A stretch of DNA of 64,000 nt from Catellatospora bangladeshensis (GTDB taxonomy: Bacteria > Actinomycetota > Actinomycetes > Mycobacteriales > Micromonosporaceae): assembly GCF_016862575.1 (NCBI RefSeq), contig NZ_BONF01000043.1, forward strand, positions 1 through 64,000. The letters are read 5' to 3'. Each line of letters starts with the position of its first letter. Position 1 is the stretch's first letter. The translations under genes were made by a program, and so were the position numbers. The notes beneath the pieces are model-generated. The model was not told the DNA's origin, searched no databases, and saw only the letters and a program-made list of their open reading frames with translations. Below are positions 7,579 to 18,334 of this stretch, in pieces.

Positions 7579-8583
7579 TCAGGACGGCAGGTGCACCGTG
7601 AAGCGGCAGCCGCCGCCCGTGTTGGCCACGCCGACCCGCCCGCCGTGCGCCTCGACGAGTCCACGCACGATGGCCAGCCCCAGGCCGCCGCCGCCGTCCG
7701 CTTCGGGCGTACGCGCCTTCGCCCCGCGGAACGCCACGTCGAACACGTGCGGCAGGTCCCCGTCGGCGATGCCGCCGCAGGTGTCGGCGACCTCCAGCCA
7801 GCCGCCCTCGGCGTCGCGGCCGCCGGTGACCATGACCGTGCCGTCGGCGGGCGTGTAACGCACCGCGTTGAGCAGCAGGTTCCCGACGATCCGGGACAGC
7901 TCGCGCTCGCCCGCGCGCACCGTCGGCCAGTGCTCCTGCGCCGCCGTCAGGCGCACCCCGCGCGCCGCCGCCAGCGGGGCCGCCGCCGCGACCGCGTCGG
8001 AGACCACCTCGCCCAGCGGCACGTCCACCGGCGCCAGCGCCAGCGCGCCCGCGTTGATCCGGGACAGCTCGAACAGGTCGTCCACCAGGGACGCCATCCG
8101 GTCGGTGCCGGTGCGGATACGGCGGTGATACTCGGCGACGGTGGCCGGGTCGCTGACCACGCCGTCCTCCAGCGCCTCGGCCATGGCCCGCATCCCGGCC
8201 AGCGGGGTGCGCAGATCGTGCGACACCCAGGCGACCAGGTCGCGGCGGCTCGCCTCGACCTGGCGCTCGCGCTCGCGCGCGTCGGCGGCCCACATCGCGG
8301 TCCGGGCCAGCCGCCACGCCACCCAGCCGCCGAACAGCAGGCTGACCAGCCCCGACAGTGGCACCACCAGCAGCAGCACCTGGAGGTCGTGGGCCGAGAT
8401 GAACATGCCCTCGGCCACCGCGAGCACCCCGGCCAGCATCGCCAGCACCGTGGCGACCAGCAGCACGCAGACGTTCAGGGTGAGCGAGCGGCGGTGCAGC
8501 AGGCGCAGCAGCAGCGCCGCGGGCAGCCACACCACCGCGGCCCCGCCGAGCGCCGCCAGCAGGATGAGCAGCACGTCACGCAT
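7579..8583 (-). CDS. Membrane sensor histidine kinase
   Basis: The 334-residue kinase has about four hydrophobic helices in the first 90 residues with almost no extracytoplasmic loop. It should therefore sense a membrane or cytosolic cue. A HAMP-like linker leads to the phosphoacceptor His122 in VSHDLRTPL, an N-box ([13 protein letters not shown]) and glycine-rich G-boxes near the C-terminus ([12 protein letters not shown]). ATG 8583 overlaps the end of the response-regulator gene by 8 bases, so the pair is translationally coupled. The longer reading frame from 8622 would overlap the regulator further and is less likely. The signal is unknown. Confidence 0.9.
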   Translation of the reverse strand: MRDVLLILLAALGGAAVVWLPAALLLRLLHRRSLTLNVCVLLVATVLAMLAGVLAVAEGMFISAHDLQVLLLVVPLSGLVSLLFGGWVAWRLARTAMWAADARERERQVEASRRDLVAWVSHDLRTPLAGMRAMAEALEDGVVSDPATVAEYHRRIRTGTDRMASLVDDLFELSRINAGALALAPVDVPLGEVVSDAVAAAAPLAAARGVRLTAAQEHWPTVRAGERELSRIVGNLLLNAVRYTPADGTVMVTGGRDAEGGWLEVADTCGGIADGDLPHVFDVAFRGAKARTPEADGGGGLGLAIVRGLVEAHGGRVGVANTGGGCRFTVHLPS

Positions 8584-9277
8584 CTGCCGCGCCCGCCACC
8601 GGCTCGTAGCGGTAGCCGACACCCCATACCGTATGGATGCGGCGCGGCGCGGACGGGTCGGGCTCGATCTTCTCGCGCAGCCGTCGCACGTGGACGGTGA
8701 CCGTCGACTGGTCGCCGAACGTCCAGCCCCATACCGACTCCAGCAGCTGCGCCCGGCGCAGGGCGACGTCCGGATGCGCCATCAGGTAGGCGAGCAGGTC
8801 GAACTCGCGTACGGTCAGCGCCAGCTCCTGGCCGCCGAGCGTCGCGGTGCGGCGGGCCGTGTCCACCACCAGGTCGCCGTCGGCCAGCACGGCGGCCGTG
8901 GCGGCGGGCGCGGTGCGGCGCAGCACCGACTGCGCCCGCAGCACCAGCTCCCGCGGGGAGAACGGCTTGGTCACGTAGTCGTCGGCGCCGAGCTGGAGAC
9001 CGGCGATGCGGTCCACCTCCTCGCCGAGCGCGGTCAGCATGATGATCGGCACGCCCGGTCCGGGCGCGGCGCGCAGCCGCCGGGCCACCTCCAGGCCGTC
9101 GATCCCGGGCAGCATCAGGTCGAGGATCAGCAGGTCGGGGCGCTCGCGGGCGTACGCGTCGAGCGCGGTCTGCCCGTCGGCGGCCAGCACCACCCGGTGC
9201 CCGGCATGCTCCAGATAGCGGCGTACCACGTCGCTGACGGTGGGATCGTCGTCCACGACGAGCACGGTGGTGGCCAT
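8576..9277 (-). CDS. OmpR/PhoB-family response regulator
   Basis: The 233-residue protein has a receiver domain with acidic pocket D9-D10-D11, phosphoacceptor D53, T82 and K104. It is followed by a winged-helix effector domain (about 130-226) ending in the GVGYRYEP signature. It is the partner of the kinase encoded immediately downstream with an 8-base overlap. TACGCT lies 6 bases before ATG 9277, consistent with a leaderless mRNA. Nearby candidate targets are the lactonase downstream and the DM13 protein gene, which is divergent and 115 bp away. This is inferred from position only. Confidence 0.93.
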   Translation of the reverse strand: MATTVLVVDDDPTVSDVVRRYLEHAGHRVVLAADGQTALDAYARERPDLLILDLMLPGIDGLEVARRLRAAPGPGVPIIMLTALGEEVDRIAGLQLGADDYVTKPFSPRELVLRAQSVLRRTAPAATAAVLADGDLVVDTARRTATLGGQELALTVREFDLLAYLMAHPDVALRRAQLLESVWGWTFGDQSTVTVHVRRLREKIEPDPSAPRRIHTVWGVGYRYEPVAGAADA

Positions 9278-9392
9278 GACGTGAGCGTACGTCCTGGTCA
9301 GGGCTCACCGAACCGAGGCGGGTGGGACGGGATCCTTACGATCCGCGAACGCGGCCGCCATTATGCCCGCCGGAGTCCTAGCGTGACTGGGT

Positions 9393-9938
9393 ATGACGAG
9401 GTTCTTCCGCAAGCCCGCCGTCTGGGCGGTGGCCGCGGTGCTGGCCGTGGGCCTGGCGTTCGGGCTGTACTGGTTCCAGCCCTGGAAGCTGCTCACCTCG
9501 AACACGGTCAACGACGCGGCCCCGGTGGTGGTGGCGCCCACGCCCGCCCCCGGCACGCCGTCCGGGGCGCCCACACCGTCGCCCGTGGCCGTGCTGCTGG
9601 GCGAGGGCGCGCTGGTGACCCACGAGCACGACAGCTCCGGCACGGTCCAGCTCGTGCGCCTGCCGGACGGCCGGCACCAGGTGATCCTGCGCAACCTGGC
9701 CACATCGGACGGCCCGGACCTGCGGGTATGGCTGACCGACCAGCCGGTGCTGCCCGGCCGCGACGGCTGGCACGTGTTCGACGACGGCAAGCACGTCGAG
9801 CTGGGGCGGCTCAAGGGCACCCACGGCACCCAGGTCTACGACGTGCCGGCGAACACGGATCCGGCGCAGTTCCGCAGCGTCACCATCTGGTGCGCCCGGT
9901 TCAAGGTCTCCTTCGCCGCCGCCGAGCTGAGCATGTGA
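9393..9938 (+). CDS. Membrane-anchored DM13-domain protein
   Basis: The 181-residue protein has an N-terminal hydrophobic anchor (about residues 10-28), a Pro/Thr/Ala-rich linker (about 42-65) and a C-terminal DM13 domain. The conserved end of the domain is visible: YDVPANTDPAQF, then VTIWC with Cys167, then F-V-F and A-L. DM13 domains are thought to be extracellular redox modules with a near-invariant cysteine, but the partner is unknown. TAGCGT ends 8 bases before ATG 9393, so the transcript may be leaderless. It is divergent from the two-component system. Confidence 0.85.
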   Translation: MTRFFRKPAVWAVAAVLAVGLAFGLYWFQPWKLLTSNTVNDAAPVVVAPTPAPGTPSGAPTPSPVAVLLGEGALVTHEHDSSGTVQLVRLPDGRHQVILRNLATSDGPDLRVWLTDQPVLPGRDGWHVFDDGKHVELGRLKGTHGTQVYDVPANTDPAQFRSVTIWCARFKVSFAAAELSM

Positions 9939-10038
9939 CGCTCCGTGTCCACTCGGGAGGGTGACCGCTTGCTCGATCGAGTATTACCGATGGTATGACC
10001 CATCGACATATGCATTCCTGGGCACCTATCATCAGGTC

Positions 10039-10521
10039 ATGGCGCGGACTCGTACGGTGACTGGTGCCGGCATCATCGCAACCGCGGCGCTCGTCCTCAT
10101 CTTCGGAAACCAGCCCTTCACTGAGTGGGTCTACCGGCACACCAGTGAAGACACTGCCTGGGGCTGGTTCCTGCGTGTGCTCTGCTGGCCCCACTGGGCC
10201 TTCGGGCCGGTCGACGGCTCCAGCGGCGCGATGCGCCGTCTGCTGGCCGACGACCTGCGCGCGCTGTTGCTGATCCTGTTCGTCGCGGTCATCCTCGGCG
10301 TGGTCAGCAAGGCGGTCACCGGCGGCGCCGGCGGCTTCCTCCTGGGCTGGTCGGCTCTGATCTTCGCATCGGCGCTGGCGGCCTTCCTCACCGCGTTCAT
10401 CATCGCCAACCCCACGTTCATCGGCGCGCTCAAGGCCGCTCACGCCGGTTCGGCGTACGGCCTGTTCGTCGGCTGGATCGTCGGTGCCGCCACCGGCACC
10501 GCCAAGGGCGCCGGCTCCTGA
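10039..10521 (+). CDS. Four-helix membrane protein, paralogue of 5458-5955
   Basis: This 160-residue protein with about four transmembrane segments aligns throughout with the product of 5458-5955 on the opposite strand. Both have GWFLR..CWP/AWP near residue 45, a cytosolic LADDLRALLLI segment, and the terminal AYGLFVGWIVG. No known family is recognised. TATCAT lies 6 bases before ATG 10039, so the mRNA may be leaderless, and no ribosome-binding site is seen. Both paralogues have a TGGGCAC-x-TAT motif upstream (see findings). A strong terminator hairpin follows at 10558-10608. Confidence 0.75.
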   Translation: MARTRTVTGAGIIATAALVLIFGNQPFTEWVYRHTSEDTAWGWFLRVLCWPHWAFGPVDGSSGAMRRLLADDLRALLLILFVAVILGVVSKAVTGGAGGFLLGWSALIFASALAAFLTAFIIANPTFIGALKAAHAGSAYGLFVGWIVGAATGTAKGAGS

Positions 10522-10557
10522 CCGCGGCCCACCCCGTCCCCCAACCCCCTTCGCAGG

Positions 10558-10608
10558 CGACGGCCTGCCGCGTCGAGTCCGGCCGGGACCCGATGCGGCA
10601 GGCCGTCG
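10558..10608 (+). terminator. Perfect 14-bp stem hairpin terminator
   Basis: CGACGGCCTGCCGC (10558-10571) pairs exactly with GCGGCAGGCCGTCG (10595-10608), with a loop that has its own small stem. It lies 37 bases after the stop codon of the membrane protein gene. Confidence 0.75.
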
Positions 10609-10630
10609 TCCGTGCCGCGCGGGGTCAAGG

Positions 10631-10652
10631 GTGTTCAGACATTCGTGAACAC
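10631..10652. promoter_or_regulatory. Candidate MarR-type operator
   Basis: GTGTTCA (10631-10637) and TGAACAC (10646-10652) form a perfect 7-8-7 inverted repeat. It sits where the -35 region of the MarR gene should be, 12 bases before the -10-like TATCAT at 10665-10670. Auto-repression by the downstream MarR-family protein is the natural inference. Confidence 0.6.
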
Positions 10653-10678
10653 TGCGAAGGTCGTTATCATCGGTGCTG

Positions 10679-11188
10679 ATGAGCGACGAAGTTGACGCGG
10701 TCGCCCCGCGTGATGAGGACGCCGTGCGCCGCTCCGTGGAGCACATGGCGATGATGCTGGCCGACATGGGCTTTCCGCGGATGCCCTCGCGCGTGCTGAT
10801 GACGATGATGAGCGCGGAGGAGACCTCGCTGACGGCGGGTGACCTGGCGGATCGGCTGAGCGTGAGCCCGGCGGCGATCTCCGGAGCGGTCCGCTACCTG
10901 ATGCAGATGGGCTTCGTCGTACGCGAGCCCGCCCCCGGCTCCCGCCGGGACCACTACCGCCTGCCCGACGAGCCCTGGTACGGCGTGACCACGGCCAAGC
11001 GCGGCTTCTACGGCCAGTTCTCCGACGAGGCCGAGGGGGTCATCGACGCGGCCGGCGGCGAGGACACGGTGGCCGGGCGGCGGCTGGCCGACATGCGGGA
11101 CTTCTTCCTCTTCGTGCAGGACCAGGTGGGTTCGGCGCTGGCGCGCTGGCAGGAGCAGCGGCAGCAGGGGCGTTCCGCCCGGCGGTGA
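10679..11188 (+). CDS. MarR/GbsR-like transcriptional regulator
   Basis: The 169-residue protein has a winged helix-turn-helix. The helix-turn-helix segment LTAGDLADRLSVSPAAISGAV is at about 55-75, followed by a wing (EPAPGSRRDHYRL) and long dimerisation helices at both ends. These features fit GbsR/MarR-type regulators of efflux or osmoprotectant genes. ATG 10679 is chosen because TATCAT ends 8 bases before it, giving a leaderless mRNA. A perfect palindrome lies just upstream and suggests autoregulation. The GH35 gene begins 56 bases downstream on the same strand, but it has its own putative operator, so a functional link is uncertain. Confidence 0.85.
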   Translation: MSDEVDAVAPRDEDAVRRSVEHMAMMLADMGFPRMPSRVLMTMMSAEETSLTAGDLADRLSVSPAAISGAVRYLMQMGFVVREPAPGSRRDHYRLPDEPWYGVTTAKRGFYGQFSDEAEGVIDAAGGEDTVAGRRLADMRDFFLFVQDQVGSALARWQEQRQQGRSARR

Positions 11189-11214
11189 TCACGTGTAGTC
11201 TCCCCAGCCGTAGT

Positions 11215-11223
11215 AAACGGTTT
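11215..11223. promoter_or_regulatory. Possible LacI/ROK-type half-palindrome before the GH35 gene
   Basis: AAACGGTTT is a perfect 9-bp palindrome within TAGTAAACGGTTTCC, 22 bases before the GH35 start codon. Such AAAC-GTTT cores are common in sugar repressor operators. The site is short and could be chance. Confidence 0.3.
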
Positions 11224-11244
11224 CCATGCGGCTGAGGAGTGCTG

Positions 11245-13014
11245 ATGGTCGAGTTCGCCGTGGCTTCGGGCGGCTTCCTGCGGGACGGGCGGCCGCACCA
11301 GGTGCTCTCCGGGGCGCTGCACCACTTCCGGGTGCGCCCGCAGCTGTGGCGGCACCGGCTGCGCATGCTGCGGGCGATGGGCCTGAACTGCGTGGAGACG
11401 TACGTCGCCTGGAACCTGCACGAGCCGGTGCCGGGCCGGGTCGACTTCACCGGCATCGCCGACCTGTCCCGCTTCCTGGCCGAGGCGGCCGAGGAGGGGC
11501 TGGACGCGATCGTGCGGCCGGGGCCCTACATCTGCGCCGAGTGGGACAACGGCGGCCTGCCGTCCTGGCTCACGGGGCGGCCCGGCCGCCGCATCCGCTG
11601 CCACGACGCGGACTACCTGGCCGCCGTGGACGCGTGGTTCGACGAGCTGATCCCGGTCGTCGCCGCACACCAGGCCACCCGCGGCGGCAACGTGATCATG
11701 GTGCAGGTCGAGAACGAGTACGGCTCGTACGGCTCCGACAAGGAGTACCTGCGCCACCTGGCGGACGGCCTGCGCGCGCGGGGCATCGACGTACCCCTGT
11801 TCACCTCGGACGGGCCCGAGGACTTCATGCTCGACGGGGGCACCCTGCCCGGCGTGCTCGCCACGCTGAACTTCGGCAGCGACCCGGAGGGCGCCTTCGC
11901 CGCGCTGCGCCGGTTCCGCCCGGACGACCCGCTGTTCTGCATGGAGTTCTGGTGCGGCTGGTTCGACCACTGGGGCGACGAGCACGTCACCCGCGACCCG
12001 GCCGACGCCGCCGACGTGCTGCGGCGCATCGTGCGGGCGGGCGCGTCGGTCAACGTGTACATGGCGCACGGCGGCAGCAACTGGGGCGTCTGGGCGGGCG
12101 CGAACCGCGCCGACGGGCACCTGGGCGCGTTGCAGCCCGACGTGACCTCGTACGACTACGACGCCCCGATCGACGAGCGCGGCGCGCCCACCGAGAAGTT
12201 CTGGCTCATGCGCGACGTGCTGACCGCGCACACCGGTGTCGAGCCGCCCCCGGTGCCGCCGGCCGCCCCGCTGCTGCCCGCCGGGCAGGTGGCGCTGACC
12301 GAAGCGCTGCGCCTGTTCGGCGTGCTCGACGTGCTCAGCCCCGAGCCGGTCCGGGCCGCGATGCCGCCGAGCTTCGAGGAGCTGGGGCTGGTGCACGGGC
12401 TCACGCTGTACCGGACCGAACTGCCGGGGCCGCGGCAGGCGTACCCGCTGACGGTCGACGGCCTGGCCGACCGGGCACACCTCTTCGTGGACGGCGCGCT
12501 CACCGCGGTGCTGACCGAGACCGGCAACGCGGCCGAGGTGGCGGTGCCCGGCGCCCGTGCCACGGTAGACCTGCTGGTGGAGTCGATGGGGCGCACCAAC
12601 TACGGGCCGCTGACCGGCGAGCGCAAGGGCATCACGGGGGCCGTGCGCCACGCCCAGCAGTTCGTGCACGGCTTCACGGCGTACCCGATGGATCTCAGGG
12701 AACTGCCGCCGCTGCCGTGGGACGCGGCCCCGGCGGGGGACGCGGCGCTGCCCTCCGGGGGGCCGACTTTCCACCGGGGACGGCTCGACGTGACGGCTCC
12801 GGCGGACACCTACTTCAGCGTGCCCGGCGGCACGAAGGGGTACCTCTGGATCAACGGTCACCTGCTCGGCCGTTACTGGTCCGCGGGACCTCAGCGCACC
12901 CTCCACGTCCCCTGGCCGCTGCTGCGCCCGGGCGGCAACGAGGTCCTCGTGCTGGACCTCGACGGGGCCGAGCTGTCCACCGTGGATCTCCACACTGCCC
13001 CTGACCTGGGCTGA
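11245..13014 (+). CDS. GH35 beta-galactosidase
   Basis: The 589-residue enzyme has a GH35 TIM-barrel. The acid/base Glu158 lies in VQVENEYG and the nucleophile Glu234 in CMEFWCGWFDHWG. The early PGPYICAEWDNGG motif is at about 92-104. The C-terminal third contains jelly-roll domains ending in WINGHLLGRYW. There is no signal peptide, so it is cytoplasmic and would cleave terminal beta-galactosides after uptake. ATG 11245 has a good ribosome-binding site (GAGGAG at 11234-11239). The next genes form a sugar ABC operon, so imported galactosides are plausible substrates, although a strong hairpin separates the transcripts. Confidence 0.92.
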   Translation: MVEFAVASGGFLRDGRPHQVLSGALHHFRVRPQLWRHRLRMLRAMGLNCVETYVAWNLHEPVPGRVDFTGIADLSRFLAEAAEEGLDAIVRPGPYICAEWDNGGLPSWLTGRPGRRIRCHDADYLAAVDAWFDELIPVVAAHQATRGGNVIMVQVENEYGSYGSDKEYLRHLADGLRARGIDVPLFTSDGPEDFMLDGGTLPGVLATLNFGSDPEGAFAALRRFRPDDPLFCMEFWCGWFDHWGDEHVTRDPADAADVLRRIVRAGASVNVYMAHGGSNWGVWAGANRADGHLGALQPDVTSYDYDAPIDERGAPTEKFWLMRDVLTAHTGVEPPPVPPAAPLLPAGQVALTEALRLFGVLDVLSPEPVRAAMPPSFEELGLVHGLTLYRTELPGPRQAYPLTVDGLADRAHLFVDGALTAVLTETGNAAEVAVPGARATVDLLVESMGRTNYGPLTGERKGITGAVRHAQQFVHGFTAYPMDLRELPPLPWDAAPAGDAALPSGGPTFHRGRLDVTAPADTYFSVPGGTKGYLWINGHLLGRYWSAGPQRTLHVPWPLLRPGGNEVLVLDLDGAELSTVDLHTAPDLG

Positions 13015-13051
13015 CCCACTTTCGCCGGGTCCACCACCCGGCGACGCCCCC

Positions 13052-13090
13052 GTTCGAGGCCGCGACTCCGCCGGAGCCGCGGCCTCGAAC
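13052..13090 (+). terminator. Terminator hairpin after the GH35 gene
   Basis: A perfect 13-bp stem (13052-13064 with 13078-13090) has a CTCC/GGAG inner extension. It lies 37 bases after the GH35 stop codon, and a T-rich stretch follows about 20 bases later. Confidence 0.75.
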
Positions 13091-13158
13091 CTGTTATGAG
13101 ACCGCGACTTTTTAAGACTTGCGCACGAGAGGTGGGGGTGTTCTGCCGAGGTCGGAGT

Positions 13159-13184
13159 AACTTCTGCTTGATCATGCAAAAGTT
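13159..13184. promoter_or_regulatory. Candidate operator of the ROK repressor
   Basis: AACTTCTGC (13159-13167) and GCAAAAGTT (13176-13184) form a 9-8-9 inverted repeat with one mismatch, upstream of the promoter of the ROK-ABC operon. It is AT-richer than its surroundings. Autoregulation of the operon by its first gene is inferred. Confidence 0.45.
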
Positions 13185-13206
13185 TCGCGGATTCGGCTAG
13201 AAGCTA

Positions 13207-13235
13207 TGGACACGTTCGTCGAAAGCTCGTAACCT
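13207..13235 (+). promoter_or_regulatory. Sigma-70-type promoter of the sugar ABC operon
   Basis: TGGACA (13207-13212) and TAACCT (13230-13235) are separated by exactly 17 bases. They match the actinobacterial housekeeping consensus TTGAC/TANNNT well. Transcription would start near 13242, about 47 bases before the ROK start codon. Confidence 0.5.
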
Positions 13236-13288
13236 GTGCGACACAACACACATCGGTGGTCGTCCAATCAGGCTGGAAGGGCGGGCGG

Positions 13289-14472
13289 ATGAGCCTCGCG
13301 CGGGTGCTCTGGGATCCCCTGCATGTCAGGGTGCTGCGGTTGCTGCGAGACGAAGGTGCGCTGTCGCGCGCCGAGCTCGCCGACCGCCTCGACATCCCGC
13401 GCCCGCGGCTGCTCGGCGAGCTGGACCGGCTGGTGACCGGCGGCCAGATCGCCGAGGCCGGCCCGGCCGAGTCGCGCGGCGGCCGCCGCTCCACCCTGGT
13501 CGAGCTGAACCCGGGCATGCGTTTCGCCGGGGTCGACCTGGGCGCCACCTCGATCGACGTCGAGGTGACCAACGGGCGGCTGGAGCCGGTGGCGCACTAC
13601 AGCGAGACGGCCGACATCCGCAGCGGGCCCAAGGTGATCCTGCAGCGGGTCAACGAGCTGCTCGCCAAGGCCAAGGTCGAGGGTGCGTTCACGCACCTGG
13701 ACGGCATCGGTATCGGCGTGCCCGGCCCGGTCAGCTTCCGCGACGGGGTGCCCGTGTCGCCGCCGATAATGCCCGGCTGGGACCGCTTTCCCGTGCGCGA
13801 GCTGCTGACGCGGGAGCACGGGTGCCCGGCCGTGGTGGACAACGACGTGAACATCATGGCGATCGGGGAGCGCAACGGCGGCGTCGCGCACTCGGTGGAC
13901 AACTTCCTCTTCGTGAAGATCGGCACCGGCATCGGCTGCGGCGTCTACCTCAACGGCGAGGTCTACCGGGGCACCGACGGCTGCGCCGGCGACATCGGCC
14001 ACATCCAGGTCGACTCGCACGGCCCGGTCTGCACCTGCGGCAACGTCGGCTGCCTGGAGGCCGTGTTCAGCGGCGCGGCGCTGGCCCGGGAGGCCACCGC
14101 GGCGGCCCGGTCGGGCGCCTCACCCGCGCTGGCCGAGCGCCTGGCCACCAACGGCCAGGTCACCGCGATGGACGTGGCGATCGCCGCGGTCGAGGGCGAC
14201 GTGGCCTGCGTGCAGCTGATCCGCGACGGCGGCCGGCGCATCGGCACCGTGCTGGCCGGGCTGGTCAGCTTCGTCAACCCGTCGATGATCGTCATCGGCG
14301 GCGGCCTGGCACAGCTCGGCCACATCATGCTGGCCGAGATCCGCAGCGTGGTCTACCGGCGGTCGCTGCCGCTGGCCACGGGCAACCTGCCGCTGGTGCT
14401 GTCCGAGCTGGGTCCCCGCGCGGGCGTCGCCGGTGCCGCCGTGCTGGCCAGCGAGATCGCCTTCGAGCAGGC

Positions 14473-14476
<4 letters not shown>
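13289..14476 (+). CDS. ROK-family transcriptional repressor
   Basis: The 395-residue protein has an N-terminal winged helix (about 10-75, with ALSRAELADRLDIPRPRLLGEL) and a ROK sugar-kinase-like domain. The phosphate loop GVDLGATS is at 81-88 and VDNDVN at 183-188. The ROK zinc motif comprises H238, C248, C250 and C255 (GHIQ...CTCGNVGC). Such proteins repress sugar genes until the sugar or its phosphate binds. ATG 13289 is preceded by a GGAAGGGCGGGCGG-type ribosome-binding region, and a GTG at 13256 is less likely. The stop codon overlaps the ABC ATPase ATG (ATGA), so the repressor heads the operon it probably controls. Confidence 0.92.
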
Positions 14477-16037
<1,561 letters not shown>

Positions 16038-16041
<4 letters not shown>

Positions 16042-17114
16042 GTGCGGAAGTTGGCGTGAAGGACGGCGTGGCGCTGAACGCCGCCGGTCCCCGCTGGTGG
16101 AAGAACGAGTCGGCCGAGGGCCTGTGGCGCAACCTCGGGCTGGTCGGCGTGCTGCTGGCGCTGTTCGCGATCGGCGCGGTCATCAGGCCGGATCTCTACG
16201 GCAACATCGACTGGGTGACCAACAACATGATGGTCATCCTGACCCAGGCGGCCGCGATCGGCGTGGTCACCGTGGGCATGACCTTCGTGATCATCGGCGG
16301 CGGCATCGACCTGTCGGTCGGCGCGCTGATCGCGCTGTCGGGCGTCTGGGCCACCACGGTGGCCACGCAGAGCTTCGGCCCGGCCGGCATGATCTTCACC
16401 GCGATCGCGGTCGGCGTGGGCGCGGGCCTGGTCAACGGCCTGCTCATCGCGTACGGCCGGCTGGTGCCGTTCATCGCGACGCTGGCCATGCTGGTCGCGG
16501 CGCGCGGTCTGGCGGCCGCCATCTCCGGCAAGCAGACCCAGGTCTCCAACGACCAGTTCATCAACAGCCTCGCCAAGGAGCGCGTGCTCGGCGTGCCGCT
16601 GCTGGTCATCATCCTGCTCGTGGTGGCCGGGCTGGGCTGGGTGCTGCTCAACCGGACCACCTTCGGCCGGCGCACCATCGCCATCGGCGGCAACGCCGAG
16701 GCGGCCCGCCTGGCCGGCATCAACGTCCGCGGCCACACCATGCTGCTGTACGCCCTGTCCGGGCTGTGCTGCGGCATCGCCGCGATCATGCTCACCTCGC
16801 TGGCCACCTCCTCCCAGGCGGCCGCCGCCGAACTCTACGAACTCGACGCGATCGCCGCCGCGATCATCGGCGGCACGCTGCTCTCGGGCGGCCGCGGCAC
16901 CATCGTCGGCTCGCTGTTCGGCGTGATCGTGTTCTCCGCGATCACCAACCTGTTCGCCATCGCCAACCTCCCCACGGAGGTCCAGAACATGGTCAAGGGC
17001 GCGATCATCGTGGTCGCGGTCCTGATCCAGCAGGTGCGGTTCTCGTCCGTCACGCAGTTCGCCCGAAGGCACGGCCTCTCCCGTCCCAAGGCCGGCACGC
17101 CGCAGCAGACCTGA
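16038..17114 (+). CDS. Sugar ABC transporter permease, RbsC type
   Basis: The 358-residue protein has about eight to ten transmembrane helices. The branched-chain/CUT2 permease motif is visible in FVIIGGGIDLSVGALIALSG, and a C-terminal GGTLLSGGRGTIVGSLFG segment follows. It forms the membrane channel with the ATPase upstream and the binding protein downstream. The GTG start overlaps the ATPase stop codon (GTGA). The 110-base gap before the binding-protein gene holds a small hairpin (17167-17182), which may allow differential expression of the binding protein. Confidence 0.92.
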
Positions 17115-17224
17115 CCGCCGCGTTGTAAAGGTTCCATCACCGCACACCCCGCACCACCTGGGGCGACCGTCGAACGCGACGGCCGCCGGACCGAACACAC
17201 CCTCGCGACGACCAGGAGGTCGTG

Positions 17225-18280
17225 ATGACCAAGCACATTCCGGACGCGTCCCGCCGCCGGCTTCTCTTCGGCGGCACCGCGCTGGCCGCCGGCGCTCTGC
17301 TCACCGCGTGCACCAGCAACGAGGCCGAGCCGAACGCCGCGCAGACCAAGGGCGCCGACACGTCCAACCCGAACGCCGCGGCCGGCAAGGCCGTGACCAT
17401 CGGGTTCTCCGCCCCGGCCGCCGACCACGGCTGGATCGCGGCGATCACCAACAACGCCAAGGCGCAGGCCGGGGCGTACAGCGACGTGACCTTCAAGCAG
17501 GTCGAGGCCGGCAAGGACGCTGCCGCGCAGCGTGCCGCGCTGGAGACCCTGATCGCCGAGAAGCCCGACGTCATCGTGCTGCTCCCGCACGACGGCAAGG
17601 AGCTCAACGCGTTCGGCCTCAAGGCCATGGAGGCCGGCATCCCGGTCGTCAACCTGGACCGCGCCTTCCCCGACGCGCTGGCGTACCGCCTGCAGATCAA
17701 GGGCGACAACTACGGCATGGGCGTGGCCGCCGGTCACTACATCGGCAAGGCGCTCAAGGCCAAGGGCGTGGCCGCGCCGGTCATCGGTGAGATCGCCGGC
17801 ATGGACGAGCTGGAGCTGACCCAGGAGCGCAGCGCGGGCTTCAAGGCCGCGCTGGCCACCTACGGCTTCTCCGTCACCAACCGGCGCGCGGCGCGTTTCA
17901 CCGCCGACAGCGGCCAGAAGGAGGGCCAGAACCTGCTCCAGGCGCTGCCCAAGATCGACGCCATCTGGAACCACGACGACGACCAGGGCATCGGTGTGCT
18001 GGCGGCCATCTCGGCGGCCAACCGCAGCGAGTTCTTCATGGTCGGCGGCGCCGGCTCCAAGAAGGCGATCGAGGACATCGCCGCCGACAACACCGTGCTC
18101 AAGGCCACGGTCACCTACAGCCCGTCGATGGCCTCCTCGGCCATCTCGCTGGCCCGCCTCATCGGCCAGGGCAAGGGCATGTCGGACCTGGTCGAGCTGC
18201 AGGTGCCGAAGGAGATCATCCTGGCCTCCGAGACGATCACGAAAGAGAACGCGAGCACCTACCTGAAGCTCGGTTTCTAA
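17225..18280 (+). CDS. Sugar-binding lipoprotein of the CUT2 transporter
   Basis: The 351-residue protein has a twin-arginine-like signal (SRRRLLFGG at 9-17) and a lipobox (LTAC) with the lipidated Cys29. It would be exported and anchored outside the membrane. The rest is a periplasmic-binding-protein type I fold: VTIGFSAPAADHGWIAAI, then EKPDVIVLLPHDGKEL and PVVNLDRAF, typical of ribose/inositol-binding proteins. A consensus AGGAGG (17214-17219) sits 5 bases before ATG 17225, the best ribosome-binding site in the operon. This fits the need for excess binding protein. The ligand cannot be deduced. Confidence 0.92.
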   Translation: MTKHIPDASRRRLLFGGTALAAGALLTACTSNEAEPNAAQTKGADTSNPNAAAGKAVTIGFSAPAADHGWIAAITNNAKAQAGAYSDVTFKQVEAGKDAAAQRAALETLIAEKPDVIVLLPHDGKELNAFGLKAMEAGIPVVNLDRAFPDALAYRLQIKGDNYGMGVAAGHYIGKALKAKGVAAPVIGEIAGMDELELTQERSAGFKAALATYGFSVTNRRAARFTADSGQKEGQNLLQALPKIDAIWNHDDDQGIGVLAAISAANRSEFFMVGGAGSKKAIEDIAADNTVLKATVTYSPSMASSAISLARLIGQGKGMSDLVELQVPKEIILASETITKENASTYLKLGF

Positions 18281-18334
18281 GCCCGACATGGATCGCCCGC
18301 ACCAGCGGGCACGGTAACGACGGGAGCCCACTCC

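Noticed and set aside
12000-13179. Long antisense open frame opposite the GH35 gene
   Set aside because: It is rich in Arg/His/Gly with no motif, as expected of a shadow in high-GC DNA. GH35 on the plus strand has complete catalytic motifs.
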